Notes under the pieces: model-generated
What the model was told of the DNA's origin: nothing
What the model saw: the letters and a program-made list of their open reading frames with translations, nothing else
The model's database searches: none
Translations under genes and position numbers: made by a program
Assembly: GCF_004310425.1 (NCBI RefSeq)
Contig: NZ_SIUB01000002.1
Location: 549,600-613,599, forward strand
Length of the DNA: 64,000 bases
DNA from: Hansschlegelia quercus
GTDB taxonomy: Bacteria > Pseudomonadota > Alphaproteobacteria > Rhizobiales > Methylopilaceae
Direction: 5' to 3'
Shown: piece after piece, positions 23,787-32,255 of the stretch
How the letters are laid out: each line of letters opens with the position of its first letter
Numbering within the stretch: position 1 is the first letter of the stretch

Positions 23787-25027
23787 GACAGGCGCTCCAG
23801 AATGCTCTTGGCGATTTCCGCCACGCTCGGCAGCCCTGCGTCGCGATATTTTGCGAGCGGGAGGCCGACAACGGAATCGGCGCGGAAGACGAGGCCGCCA
23901 TGGTCAAGGCCGGGCTGGCCGACGGGGATGAATACGGCGGGTTCGCTTGCGAACCTTGTCGCCGGGTGGGCCACCGCGATCAGCTTGGCGTCGGACGCGG
24001 GCGGCTGCTCCGGCCGGAAGGACGAGGTCCACACCGCGACGTCGGCGTGCTTCAGCGCGTTCTCAGTCGCATAGGCCTGCTGGTCGTGATCCGAGACGCC
24101 GTCGCGGAAGCCGATGCGCAGCGGGAAGCCTATGTTCCAGAGCGAGGCGTGATAGGCGCCGGTGAGGTTGTCCTTGCCCGAAAGCGGCAGGCAGGCGGCG
24201 CGGCCCTCCACGTTCAGCGTATCGATGACGGACGCCGCCCGCTCGACCACGAGGTCGCCGTCCGCTTCGAGCGACGAGGCGCTCCAGATCAGCACCGAAT
24301 ATTTTGCCGCTTTCAGGGTCTCTGCGAGCGGCGCGAGGTCGAGATCGCCGACCGGCGGCTTGCCGCCTGCGAGCAGCGTGTGGAGACGCGCCAGCGCGTT
24401 CACGAGCTCGGCCGCGGGAACCGCTATCAGTTCCACACTCGAGCCTTCCAGCTGCGCCTTGGCCTCCTCCGTCGGCTCGCCGCCGAGGAACACGATCTTG
24501 CGCGGACCTTCGAAGAAACGGCCGGTCTTCGGCGTCACCTTCGCGTAAAGCTGGTGGAATGCCTTCGAAGGATCTGGTCCGATCACCAGTACGACGTCGG
24601 CGCGGTTGCGGGTCTCCGCGATCGTGGTCGCGATCCAGCCCTTGCGCTGTGAGGTCGAGAGATTCCGGAACATACCGGGCGACGCATAATGGTCGACGCT
24701 GCCGCCGGTCTTGGAGGCGAGCTTGATGACCGCCCTCACCCCGTCCACATCGGCGCCAAGGCCGCCATAGACCGCGGAGCGCGCGCTCGACAGGAGGTCA
24801 GCCGCCGCCCTCAGAGCCTCTTCGAGAGACACGTCCTTGCCCCCGACGCGCGGCGACGGAGCGGGTTCGTCGGAGCGCGCGAACAGCGCGGCGGCGCGGC
24901 CGCAGACGCCTTCGCCAGCCTTCACTGAGGCGCCTTGGACGGTCAGAGAGACGTCGTCGCAGCCGAGGCCGCAGAACGGGCAGACGACGTCGGCATGCGT
25001 AGAGCCGCCGCTCAGGGGCTCAGTCAT
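23783..25027 (-). CDS. fhcB: Formyltransferase/hydrolase complex subunit B
   Basis: A 414-residue protein related to FwdB/FmdB of formylmethanofuran dehydrogenase. It opens with VVCPFCGLGCDDVSL, retaining cysteines that in methanogens bind an iron-sulfur cluster. In the studied methylotroph complex, FhcB is known to have lost the redox active site, so the complex works as a hydrolase only; the sequence here fits that family. First fhc gene after pcd, whose last 8 bases overlap its start. Confidence 0.93.
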   Translation of the reverse strand: MTEPLSGGSTHADVVCPFCGLGCDDVSLTVQGASVKAGEGVCGRAAALFARSDEPAPSPRVGGKDVSLEEALRAAADLLSSARSAVYGGLGADVDGVRAVIKLASKTGGSVDHYASPGMFRNLSTSQRKGWIATTIAETRNRADVVLVIGPDPSKAFHQLYAKVTPKTGRFFEGPRKIVFLGGEPTEEAKAQLEGSSVELIAVPAAELVNALARLHTLLAGGKPPVGDLDLAPLAETLKAAKYSVLIWSASSLEADGDLVVERAASVIDTLNVEGRAACLPLSGKDNLTGAYHASLWNIGFPLRIGFRDGVSDHDQQAYATENALKHADVAVWTSSFRPEQPPASDAKLIAVAHPATRFASEPAVFIPVGQPGLDHGGLVFRADSVVGLPLAKYRDAGLPSVAEIAKSILERLS

Positions 25028-25397
25028 ATTTCACGTAGGCAAAGCGCTGGTCGCCCTGCGGCGTGCCTTCGAGGCCGGTCGCCTCGTCGGCGCCCGGCTG
25101 CCATTGGACGACGTCCTCGATCTTCTTCGCGAGCGAGAAGTCGCGGTCGGTGATCCCCTTGGCGTCGTGCGACATCAGCCGCACCTCGACCCAAGCGTAG
25201 GACGCCGTGATGTCGGGGTGGTGCCAGGCGGCTTCGGCGAGATGGCCGACGGTGTTGATCACCATCAGCGTGCTCTTCCAGCTCTGGGTCTTGTAGGTGC
25301 GCCGGATCCAGCCGTCTTCGAGCCGCCACTTCGGCAGTTCGGCTTTCAGGCGGCGCTCGACCTCGTCCGGCGGTATGACGGCTGTGGCTTTTGCCAT
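25020..25397 (-). CDS. 4a-hydroxytetrahydrobiopterin dehydratase-like protein (PCD/DCoH)
   Basis: A 125-residue pterin-4a-carbinolamine dehydratase family protein with the motif GHLAEAAWHHPDITASYAWV, containing the paired histidines of the active site, and a SWKSTLMVINTVG strand. The C-terminal extension after VVQWQPG is longer than in the shortest family members. It overlaps fhcB by 8 bases and heads the fhc operon, so it likely works on a pterin of the H4MPT pathway rather than in aromatic amino-acid hydroxylation. Confidence 0.88.
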   Translation of the reverse strand: MAKATAVIPPDEVERRLKAELPKWRLEDGWIRRTYKTQSWKSTLMVINTVGHLAEAAWHHPDITASYAWVEVRLMSHDAKGITDRDFSLAKKIEDVVQWQPGADEATGLEGTPQGDQRFAYVKYD

Positions 25398-25550
25398 GTG
25401 CGGACGGTCCTGCGATCACGAATTCGCGCGAGGCTTACACAGGGGGTTGGAGCTGCGCAACGCAGCGCGGCGTTTCGTCCGGGGCAGACTTAAGGCCAAT
25501 GGTTGGGTTGGCGCAGGACCCTCGACCGCCCTAAAAAGGGGCGAACGTCC
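25398..25550. promoter_or_regulatory. Divergent promoter region, fhc and mtdB-mch operons
   Basis: About 153 bases separate the starts of the minus-strand pcd-fhcBADC operon and the plus-strand beta-RFAPS-mtdB-mch operon. Both must be driven from here. A site AAAAAGGGG lies about 10 bases before the plus-strand ATG. Confidence 0.5.
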
Positions 25551-26582
25551 ATGACAGAGCAGCTCCGCAACCGCCCCGAGGGCGCCCGTCTCCGCGCGCC
25601 CCGCGCGCTTCGCATCGTCGCGCCTGGACGTCTGCATATCGGCTTCCTCGATCTCAATGGCGGTCTCGGCCGGCGCTTCGGCAGCCTCGGCGTTTCCCTT
25701 GAGCGTCCGACGACGCGGCTCTTTATGGAGACTGCGGAGCGGCCGTCCGCGAGCGGCCCCGACAGCGATCGCGCGCTGACCGCGCTTGCCCGCGTCGCCG
25801 ACGCGTTCGGCGTCGACGATCGAATTCGGATCGTCGTGGAGGAGGCTTTGCCGGCCCACTCGGGCCTCGGCTCCGGCACCCAGATGGCGCTCGCCGTCGG
25901 CGTCGGCGCTAGCCGACTGGACGGGCGCGACCTTGCGCCGGCGGAGGTCGCTGCGGCTCTCAGCCGCGGGGCGCGATCGAGCATCGGCCTCGCCGCTTTC
26001 GAGGGCGGCGGCGTGTTGCTCGATGGCGGCAAGCCCGTGGGCGTCAAGGACGCTCCGCCCCCGCCGCTGCTTTCCCGCATCCGCGTCCCCGACGCCTGGC
26101 GCATCCTGCTGATCTTCGATCGTGGCCGCGCCGGCCTCAGCGGTCCTCGTGAGACTGAGGCGATGGACGCCCTCCCCGAATTCCCGGAGACGCTGGCCGA
26201 TCGTCTCTGCCGCCTCGTGGTGATGGGCGCGTTACCGGCCGCCGCGACCGGCGATGCGCACGCCTTCGGTCTTGCGGTGGGCGAGATCCAGCGCCGCGTG
26301 GGCGACCATTTCGCGAGCTTCCAGGGCGGTCGCTTTACGAGCGCCGACGTCGCCGAGGCCCTGTCGATCATCCAGGCGGCCGGGGTGCCGGGCGTCGGCC
26401 AGTCGAGCTGGGGTCCCACCGGGTTCGCGGTGTTCGGCTCGGCGGCGCAGGCTGAGGCTATGGCTCAGGACCTAAGGTCGCGTTTCGCCGACCGTCCGAA
26501 TCTGCTGTTCGATGTGGTTCGCGGCGCAAATGACGGCGCCGTGATCGAAGAGGCGTCCCATAGCGGCGCGAACGGCCTTTAA
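25551..26582 (+). CDS. mptG: Beta-ribofuranosylaminobenzene 5'-phosphate synthase (beta-RFAP synthase)
   Basis: A 343-residue GHMP-kinase-fold protein catalysing the first committed step of (tetrahydro)methanopterin synthesis, joining 4-aminobenzoate-type acceptor and PRPP with loss of CO2. Seen: RIVAPGRLHIGFLDLNGGLGRRFGSLG near the N-terminus, the glycine-rich ALPAHSGLGSGTQMALA loop, and GQSSWGPTGFAVF near residue 290. The ATG at 25551 has an AAAGGGG site. First gene of the operon continuing with mtdB. Confidence 0.92.
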   Translation: MTEQLRNRPEGARLRAPRALRIVAPGRLHIGFLDLNGGLGRRFGSLGVSLERPTTRLFMETAERPSASGPDSDRALTALARVADAFGVDDRIRIVVEEALPAHSGLGSGTQMALAVGVGASRLDGRDLAPAEVAAALSRGARSSIGLAAFEGGGVLLDGGKPVGVKDAPPPPLLSRIRVPDAWRILLIFDRGRAGLSGPRETEAMDALPEFPETLADRLCRLVVMGALPAAATGDAHAFGLAVGEIQRRVGDHFASFQGGRFTSADVAEALSIIQAAGVPGVGQSSWGPTGFAVFGSAAQAEAMAQDLRSRFADRPNLLFDVVRGANDGAVIEEASHSGANGL

Positions 26583-26604
26583 GTCCCCCGCCGGAGAGAA
26601 AACG

Positions 26605-27498
26605 ATGTCCGACGCCCATCCGATTCTCCACATGATCACGCCGCTCAAGCACACGAGCCCGTTCGACGTGAACATGGCGGTCGACGCGGGTTTCACGACC
26701 ATCGCGCCCAATGTCGGCGTTGAGCTGAAGGACGTCATCGGCCTCACGCAGGACGCGATGTTCAGCCGCTCGCCGGATGCGGCGAAGCGCACGGTGCTGT
26801 TCATCGGCGGCAAGGACGCGAGCCTTGCGCTCGACCAGATGAAGGCTGCGGCGTCCGCGCTGTTCCCGCCCTTCGAGATCTCGATCTTCGCCGACCCGTC
26901 CGGCGCCTTCACCACCGCCGCCGCGATGATCGCGCTCGTGGAGAAGCACCTGCAGGGCAAGCGCCCGAACGGTATCGAGGGCGCCAGGGTGCAGATCTAT
27001 GGCGCGACCGGCATCATCGGCGGCGTCGCCGCGGTGATCGCCGCGAACGCTGGCGCGCATGTCACGCTCGTCAGCCATCTCGCGATCGAGGACGTCGAGC
27101 TGAAGGCTGTCGACTTTAAGAAACGCTTCGGCGTGAAGCTCGACTGCGCGGTCGCGCGGAACGACGAGGAGAAGAAGGCGCTGGTCGCTGACGCCGAGGT
27201 TATCCTGACGACCGCCTCTGCGGGCATTGAAGTGATCTCGGCCGCCGTGCTCGAAGCCGCGACTAAGCTGCTGGTGGCGGCCGACATCAACGCGGTGCCG
27301 CCGAACGGCGTCGCCGGCGTCGACTCGAACGCAGACGGCGTCGCGCTCCCCCATGGCGTGGGCGTCGGCGCCCTGACGATCGGGCAGGTGAAGTACCAGG
27401 TGCAGCACCAGATGCTGAAGCGCATCATCGCGTCCGACACGGCGCTTCAGATCGGCTTCCTGGAGGCCTATGAGCTCGCCCGCGACCTCGTGTCCTGA
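26605..27498 (+). CDS. mtdB: NAD(P)-dependent methylene-H4MPT dehydrogenase MtdB
   Basis: A 297-residue cytoplasmic dehydrogenase oxidising methylene-H4MPT to methenyl-H4MPT. The N-terminus ILHMITPLKHTSPFDVNMAVDAGF and the nucleotide-binding loop IYGATGIIGGVAA are those of MtdB, not of the tetrahydrofolate-preferring MtdA, and the length (297) also fits MtdB. It sits between beta-RFAP synthase and mch genes, as expected. The following gene starts inside its last 29 bases. Confidence 0.96.
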   Translation: MSDAHPILHMITPLKHTSPFDVNMAVDAGFTTIAPNVGVELKDVIGLTQDAMFSRSPDAAKRTVLFIGGKDASLALDQMKAAASALFPPFEISIFADPSGAFTTAAAMIALVEKHLQGKRPNGIEGARVQIYGATGIIGGVAAVIAANAGAHVTLVSHLAIEDVELKAVDFKKRFGVKLDCAVARNDEEKKALVADAEVILTTASAGIEVISAAVLEAATKLLVAADINAVPPNGVAGVDSNADGVALPHGVGVGALTIGQVKYQVQHQMLKRIIASDTALQIGFLEAYELARDLVS

Positions 27499-28630
27499 GG
27501 CTTACGACCTCGCGGTCGTCGCGCTTTCGGCGCGGGCGCTGGCGGTCTCGGCGCGACGCGGCGGGCTAAAGGCTCTCGCCGTCGATCTGTTCGCCGATTC
27601 CGATACGCGCGAGCACGCGGAAAAGGCGGTGCGTGCGCCGTCGTCAGGCATGGGCTTCTCCCGGCGGGGCCTGCTGACGGCGCTCACCCGACACGCCCCA
27701 GCGGGTTTGCCGGTCGTGCTTGGATCGGGCCTGGAACACGACCCGGAGCTCATTGCCGCCATCAACCAGCGCAATCCGATCCTCGGTGCCAGCGCGGCCA
27801 TCGTCTCGCGACTGAAAGACCCATTCGCATTCGCATCCCTGCTCGCGGACATCGGTGCGTCGCACCCCGAAGTCGCGCGGCCATTGGACAGCCCTACCGG
27901 AGACTGGCTCTCGAAGCGGATCGGCGGCTCCGGGGGCGCGCATATTCGTCGCGGCCGCCGGTCCCGTGGAAATCGCCGCTATCTTCAGCGCCGGACGGCG
28001 GGCGAGCCGCTGTCGGCTCTCTTCCTCGCCGATGGAAAGCAGTCGCGGATCATCGGCTTTTCGGCCCAGTGGACTGATCCGGCCCCAAGCGCGCCTTTCC
28101 GCTACGGGGGCGCAGTCGGGCCGATCGAAGTCCCGGCGGCGCTGTCCAAAACCGTCTCCGCCGCGCTTGACGGAATCATCGAGCGGACGGGCCTGACCGG
28201 CCTCGCCAGCGCCGACATGCTGCGGGCGCCAGACGGCGGCGTCGTGCTGCTCGAGATCAACCCGCGTCCCGGAGCGACCCTCGACGTGTTCGACCGCTCG
28301 CCCGCTCCGTCACTGCTCGGCCTGCATCTCGACGCTTGCGCCGGCCGTCTGCCCGAGACCGTCGCGCTGCCCTCTACGGCGCAGGCCGCCGCCGTGATTT
28401 ACGCGGCGCGACCGGTCGCCGCCGCCCTCCTCCAAAGGCCGCTCTGGACGGCGGACTGGCCGGCATGCGAGGAGACCATTCCTGCCGGCGCGCCAGTCTG
28501 CACGATCCTGGCCGCCGGCGCAGACCCGACCGCTGCGCGAGCGCTTCTCGAAGAGCGACGCGCCGCCTTCCTCGAACAGCTCCGCGCCGCAGCGACCGGG
28601 CCGAGCCAGACCACGATGGTGCACGCATGA
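27470..28630 (+). CDS. ATP-grasp protein of the H4MPT gene cluster
   Basis: A 386-residue protein. N-terminal about 110 residues resemble a small Rossmann-like pre-ATP-grasp domain; residues about 140-300 carry ATP-grasp features: KRIGGSGGAHIRRG, YLQRRTAGEPLSALFLADG, and the metal-binding VVLLEINPRPGATLD. Proteins of this type (one of the numbered orfs around mch in Methylorubrum) are needed for H4MPT formation but their exact ligation reaction is not established to my knowledge. It begins 29 bases inside mtdB and its stop overlaps mch as ATGA. Confidence 0.84.
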   Translation: MSSPATSCPEAYDLAVVALSARALAVSARRGGLKALAVDLFADSDTREHAEKAVRAPSSGMGFSRRGLLTALTRHAPAGLPVVLGSGLEHDPELIAAINQRNPILGASAAIVSRLKDPFAFASLLADIGASHPEVARPLDSPTGDWLSKRIGGSGGAHIRRGRRSRGNRRYLQRRTAGEPLSALFLADGKQSRIIGFSAQWTDPAPSAPFRYGGAVGPIEVPAALSKTVSAALDGIIERTGLTGLASADMLRAPDGGVVLLEINPRPGATLDVFDRSPAPSLLGLHLDACAGRLPETVALPSTAQAAAVIYAARPVAAALLQRPLWTADWPACEETIPAGAPVCTILAAGADPTAARALLEERRAAFLEQLRAAATGPSQTTMVHA

Positions 28631-29586
28631 CCAAGAAACCCAGCGTCGGGGCCCTGTCCGCGCCGCTCGTCGAATCCCTCATCCGCGACGCCGATACCCT
28701 CCGCCTCGGGATCGAGCGCACCGCGACCGGCGCGACGATCGTCGACGCCGGCATCTCCGTCCGCGGCGGCCTCGAAGCCGGCCGGCGCATCACCGAGATC
28801 TGCCTCGGCGGTCTCGGCAAGGCGACCTTCTCTCCCGACGTGCGCTTCCCGCGCTGGAGCACCGCCATCCAGATCACGACCGCCGACCCGGTGATCGCGT
28901 GTCTCGGCAGCCAGTACGCGGGCTGGAGCCTGTCCGAAGGCGACTTCTTCGCGCTCGGCTCCGGTCCTGCCCGCGCGCTGTGGGCGCAGGAGAAACTGTT
29001 CGGCGAGCTGGAGTACAAGGACACTGTCGATAGCGCCGCTCTCATCATGGAGACCGATAAGCGGCCGCCGGACACGCTGATCGCGCACATCGCCAAGGAG
29101 TGCGGCGTCTCGGAGGACAAGCTCACGCTGATCCTGACGCCGACCACGAGCCTGGCCGGTTCGGTACAGGTCGTCGGCCGTGTGCTCGAAGTCGCGCTGC
29201 ACAAGGCGCATTCGATCCACTTCCCGCTCGACCGCATCGTCGACGGCGCCGGCTTTGCGCCTGTGCCGCCGCCGGCCGCAGACTTCCTCGGCGGCATGGG
29301 CCGCACCAACGACGCGGTCCTCTACGGCGGCGAGATCTCGCTCTATGTCGAGGGTCCCGAGGACGAGGCCGAGCAGCTCGCGAACGGCCTGCCCTCCTCC
29401 ACCTCGCGCGATCATGGCCGGCCGTTCGGCGAGGTCTTCGCCGGCTACAACTACGATTTCTATGCCTGCGACGCCGGCCTGTTCTCGCCCGCGGTCGTGA
29501 CGGTGACGGCGCTGTCCACGGGCAAGAGCTTCACGGCCGGCGCCTACGAGCCGAAGTTGATCGAGAAGTCGTTCTCGGGCGCCTGA
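28627..29586 (+). CDS. mch: Methenyl-H4MPT cyclohydrolase
   Basis: A 319-residue enzyme that hydrolyses methenyl-H4MPT to formyl-H4MPT, the substrate of FhcD. Family segments: GGLEAGRRITEICLGGLG, DPVIACLGSQYAGWSL, FFALGSGPARAL and GRTNDAVLYGGEI. Full length. The ATG at 28627 overlaps the ATP-grasp stop; the frame is open upstream within that gene but unrelated. After its stop comes a palindromic repeat region, the apparent end of the operon. Confidence 0.97.
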   Translation: MTKKPSVGALSAPLVESLIRDADTLRLGIERTATGATIVDAGISVRGGLEAGRRITEICLGGLGKATFSPDVRFPRWSTAIQITTADPVIACLGSQYAGWSLSEGDFFALGSGPARALWAQEKLFGELEYKDTVDSAALIMETDKRPPDTLIAHIAKECGVSEDKLTLILTPTTSLAGSVQVVGRVLEVALHKAHSIHFPLDRIVDGAGFAPVPPPAADFLGGMGRTNDAVLYGGEISLYVEGPEDEAEQLANGLPSSTSRDHGRPFGEVFAGYNYDFYACDAGLFSPAVVTVTALSTGKSFTAGAYEPKLIEKSFSGA

Positions 29587-29618
29587 GGACCCAAGGCGTT
29601 CCACGGAACGGATATTGC

Positions 29619-29735
29619 GCGCTTTGAGACGCTTCGCTACGCGAGGCTCGTCAGTATGAGGACGTTTGAGTTAGCTCATCCCTTCTCATGCTGAGGAGCG
29701 CCGAAGGCGTGTCTCGAAGCACGCAGCAGTTGGAC
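29619..29735. repeat. REP-like inverted pair downstream of mch
   Basis: Two diverged inverted copies of a unit close to GCTTTGAGACGC...CTCGTCAGTATG (about 29619-29660) and CATGCTGAGGAGCGCC...TCTCGAAGCA (about 29695-29735). The second is almost the reverse complement of the first. Such 'CTCAGCATGAGG/GTCTCGAAGC' palindromes are frequent between genes in Hyphomicrobiales. It may stabilise or terminate the mch transcript. Confidence 0.6.
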
Positions 29736-29755
29736 GAGCGAAGGCTGCAAGCCGG

Positions 29756-30661
29756 ATGATCCGCGAAGACTCCGTCGTCATCTTCACCGAGAACGCTGAC
29801 TGGCACAGCCGAGGCCTCGCCGCGGCGCTAACGCGGGAAGGTCTTGCGCCCGAAATCCTGTCGATCGCCGATTGCGGCTTTGATCTCGGAACCGGGCGCC
29901 CGGCCTTGCGTCTTCCTGGTCTCGACCGCCTCCCCGGCGCGATCTTCGTGCGGCTGGTGCCGGCGGGAACGACCGAGCAGATCACCGCGCGCCTCAGCCT
30001 GCTCCACGCCGCGCGCGCGCTCGGCGTCCAAGTCGTCAACGACGCCCGCGCGATCGAAATCTGCGTCGACAAGTCGATGACCACCTTCGCGCTCGCCGCC
30101 GCGGGCCTGCCGACGCCGGGAACGGTGGTGACGGAGAACCGCTCCGAGGCCGAGGCCGCGCTCGGCGTCATGGGCGATGTCGTGCTGAAGCCCCTGTTCG
30201 GCGCGCAGGGCAAGGGCATCCGACGCCTGAAGGCTGGCGACGCGATGCCGTCGCCGGAGGAGGTCGCCGGCGTCTACTACCTGCAGAAGTTCGTCCCGAG
30301 CCGCGGCTCCCTTCGAAACGGCGGCGCGCATGACTGGCGCGTCTTCGTGCTCGGCGGCAGGCCGATCGGCGCCATGATTCGTCGGGCGGACGGCTGGCTC
30401 ACCAACATCTTCCAGGGCGCCCAGGGCGAACCCGCGAGCGTGGACGGCGAAGCCGCGGCGCTCGCTGTGAAGGCCGCCGCCGCCGTCGGCGCGACCTATG
30501 CCGGCGTCGACCTGATCGAGGCGGAGGACGGCTCCTTCCTCGTGCTCGAGGTCAATTCCATGCCGGCGTGGAAGGGCCTGACCCAGGCCACGGGCATCGA
30601 TGTCGCGGCGGCCCTCGCCCGGGATCTCGCCATCCGCCTTGCTCGGCCCGATGCGGCCTGA
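29756..30661 (+). CDS. RimK-like ATP-grasp ligase, H4MPT pathway
   Basis: A 301-residue ATP-grasp ligase of the RimK/MptN type. Seen: VVNDARAIEICVDKSMTTFALAAAGLPTPGT, the phosphate loop KPLFGAQGKGIRRL, the DWRVFVLGGRPIGAM strand and the metal site LVLEVNSMPAWKGL. Archaeal MptN adds glutamate to H4MPT, and RimK modifies ribosomal S6; given the neighbours, a role in tailoring H4MPT or polyglutamylated methylofuran is more likely. The ATG at 29756 gives the full domain. It overlaps the next gene by 11 bases. Confidence 0.87.
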   Translation: MIREDSVVIFTENADWHSRGLAAALTREGLAPEILSIADCGFDLGTGRPALRLPGLDRLPGAIFVRLVPAGTTEQITARLSLLHAARALGVQVVNDARAIEICVDKSMTTFALAAAGLPTPGTVVTENRSEAEAALGVMGDVVLKPLFGAQGKGIRRLKAGDAMPSPEEVAGVYYLQKFVPSRGSLRNGGAHDWRVFVLGGRPIGAMIRRADGWLTNIFQGAQGEPASVDGEAAALAVKAAAAVGATYAGVDLIEAEDGSFLVLEVNSMPAWKGLTQATGIDVAAALARDLAIRLARPDAA

Positions 30662-31472
30662 GCTCGCCACCGTCGCCGGGCTGTTCAGGGCGGCTTGCCG
30701 GGCCGAGCTTCAGGCGTTGAAACCCGGCAACGTGCACGCTTTCCGGGCCGGCCACGGCATGACCACCGCGACCTTCGAGCGGGCGGCGGAGGTCGCCGCG
30801 GTGCGCCTCGTCGCCGGAGCGACGGTGGGCGAGCGGATCGAGGGATCGGTTCGGGCGTCCCTGGGGGCCGTGGGCTTGAACGCCAATCTCGGTATTATCC
30901 TGCTTTGTGCGCCGCTGGTCCACGCGATCTTCGAGGCCTCGCCGGGCGAAGAGCTGCGCTCCGTGCTGGCGCGCGTGCTGAAACGCCTGACGGTCCGCGA
31001 CGCGGAGGCCGCCTATCGGGCGATCGCCGCGGCCAATCCGGGCGGGCTGGGCAAGACGAAGGAGCATGACGTCGCCGAGGCGCCAACGATCACCCTCCGG
31101 GCCGCGATGGCCGCGGCCGCCGACCGCGATCGGATCGCGCTGCAATACGTCACGGACTTCGAAGACGTCTTCGGCGCGGCGCGCGTCTACGAGACGCGCG
31201 GGCCCGGACGCGCTGGTGTCGAGGACGTCTATCTCGGCCTGCTCAGCCTGTTTCCGGACAGCCATATCGCGCGCAAGTTCGGCGCAGGCGTCGCAGAGAC
31301 AGTGCGGCTGGAAGCCGCCGCCTTCTCCGCGAGCCTCGACTTCCGGGAGGATCGCGAACGCGCGCTTGACGCGTTCGACCTGCACCTGAAGGCGAAGGGC
31401 ATAAATCCAGGCACGACGGCGGATCTGACGGTCGCCGCGGTCTTTACGGCTGGCCTTCGAGGATTGTCCTGA
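30651..31472 (+). CDS. CitG-like (triphosphoribosyl-dephospho-CoA synthase family) protein
   Basis: A 273-residue protein of the CitG/MdcB family: LKPGNVHAFRAGHGM near the N-terminus, LGAVGLNANLGIILLCAPL and NPGGLGKTKEHDV. No citrate or malonate decarboxylase genes are present; instead it lies within the H4MPT cluster, where such a gene is standard in methylotrophs and probably transfers a phosphoribosyl-type group during cofactor synthesis. The true start is 30651, inside the end of the RimK-like gene. Its last 29 bases overlap the convergent HisA-like gene. Confidence 0.85.
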   Translation: MRPELATVAGLFRAACRAELQALKPGNVHAFRAGHGMTTATFERAAEVAAVRLVAGATVGERIEGSVRASLGAVGLNANLGIILLCAPLVHAIFEASPGEELRSVLARVLKRLTVRDAEAAYRAIAAANPGGLGKTKEHDVAEAPTITLRAAMAAAADRDRIALQYVTDFEDVFGAARVYETRGPGRAGVEDVYLGLLSLFPDSHIARKFGAGVAETVRLEAAAFSASLDFREDRERALDAFDLHLKAKGINPGTTADLTVAAVFTAGLRGLS

Positions 31473-32151
31473 GAGCAGCGCCTCCGAGCCTGCCGTCATG
31501 CAAAGCGCTTGCGACGAGAGCGCCCGCGACGCCGATGTCGGCGAGCCGCTGCAGATCCTCGATCCCGCGCACGCCGCCCGCCGCGTAGACCTTCCGGCCT
31601 CCGGCGAGCTTCAGCGCGTCGTTCAGCCGCTCGAAGTCCGGGCCGCCGCTGGCGCCGACGCTTGCGAGCGTCATCACGATGACGCCGTCCGGCCAGAGCT
31701 CGGCGCTCTCGTAGATCGGGTGTGGCCCCATGCGGCCGGAGGCGTCGTAGTCGAGCGAGAGCACGCAGTTCGAGGCGCCCAGCGCCTGCGCCAGAGCGTT
31801 CATTTCAGTGAACGCCTCGGAACCGACCACCGGGACGCCCGGCCCTCCGGCGGAGCGGCGCGCGAGCTTTTTCGCATCAGTTTCTCCACCGTCTATCCAC
31901 AGGTCGAGCACAGGATGCGCACCGGCGATCCGGGCCACGACTGCATCATGCGAGCCGCAGCGCGCGATCGAATCGAGGTCGGCGATATAGAGCCGCCGGA
32001 ACGGCGCCAGCTCCATGAGCGCCTTGGCGATGACGAGCGGATCGGAGCCGGTTGCGAGGGGCGTCACGATCGGCCGGTAAGCGGCCCGGTCGCCGCGTCT
32101 CGCATGCACAACCGCACCGTTCTTCAGGTCGATCACTGGAATGACGTCCAC
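31444..32151 (-). CDS. HisA/HisF-related TIM-barrel protein
   Basis: A 235-residue protein of the HisA type: MDVIPVIDLKNGAVVHARRG at the start, LYIADLDSIA, LSLDYDASGR and AAGGVRGIEDL at the phosphate site. Members in archaea and methylotrophs are 'HisAF-related' proteins tied to H4MPT/methylofuran cofactors rather than histidine. The GTG start at 32151 has CCCGGAG about 9 bases upstream. The only minus-strand gene between 25.5 and 35 kb, and it overlaps the CitG-like gene tail-to-tail. Confidence 0.86.
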   Translation of the reverse strand: MDVIPVIDLKNGAVVHARRGDRAAYRPIVTPLATGSDPLVIAKALMELAPFRRLYIADLDSIARCGSHDAVVARIAGAHPVLDLWIDGGETDAKKLARRSAGGPGVPVVGSEAFTEMNALAQALGASNCVLSLDYDASGRMGPHPIYESAELWPDGVIVMTLASVGASGGPDFERLNDALKLAGGRKVYAAGGVRGIEDLQRLADIGVAGALVASALHDGRLGGAALRTILEGQP

Positions 32152-32255
32152 TCGGACACTCCGGGAATGCGCGGCGCGGGCGATTGGTTTAAGCCGGTCG
32201 CTTGACCGTGGCGAGCGCTTCGCCGGCGCGTCGGGCTGCGAACGGAGGGTGGGAC
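32152..32255. promoter_or_regulatory. Divergent promoter region, HisA-like and ATP-grasp genes
   Basis: About 104 bases between two divergent starts. It contains ribosome-binding sites for both (GGAG upstream of the GTG; GGAGGG at about 32244-32249 before the TTG). Promoters must be compact or overlap. Confidence 0.4.

Noticed and set aside
22149..24074. Long plus-strand open frame across fhcA
   Set aside because: Arginine/histidine-rich low-information translation antisense to fhcA; typical GC-rich shadow.
26605..27498. MtdA (methylene-tetrahydrofolate dehydrogenase)
   Set aside because: N-terminus, length of 297 and neighbours match MtdB.
30651..31472. Citrate or malonate decarboxylase prosthetic-group gene (citG/mdcB)
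   Set aside because: No decarboxylase genes are nearby; CitG-like proteins are standard in H4MPT clusters.
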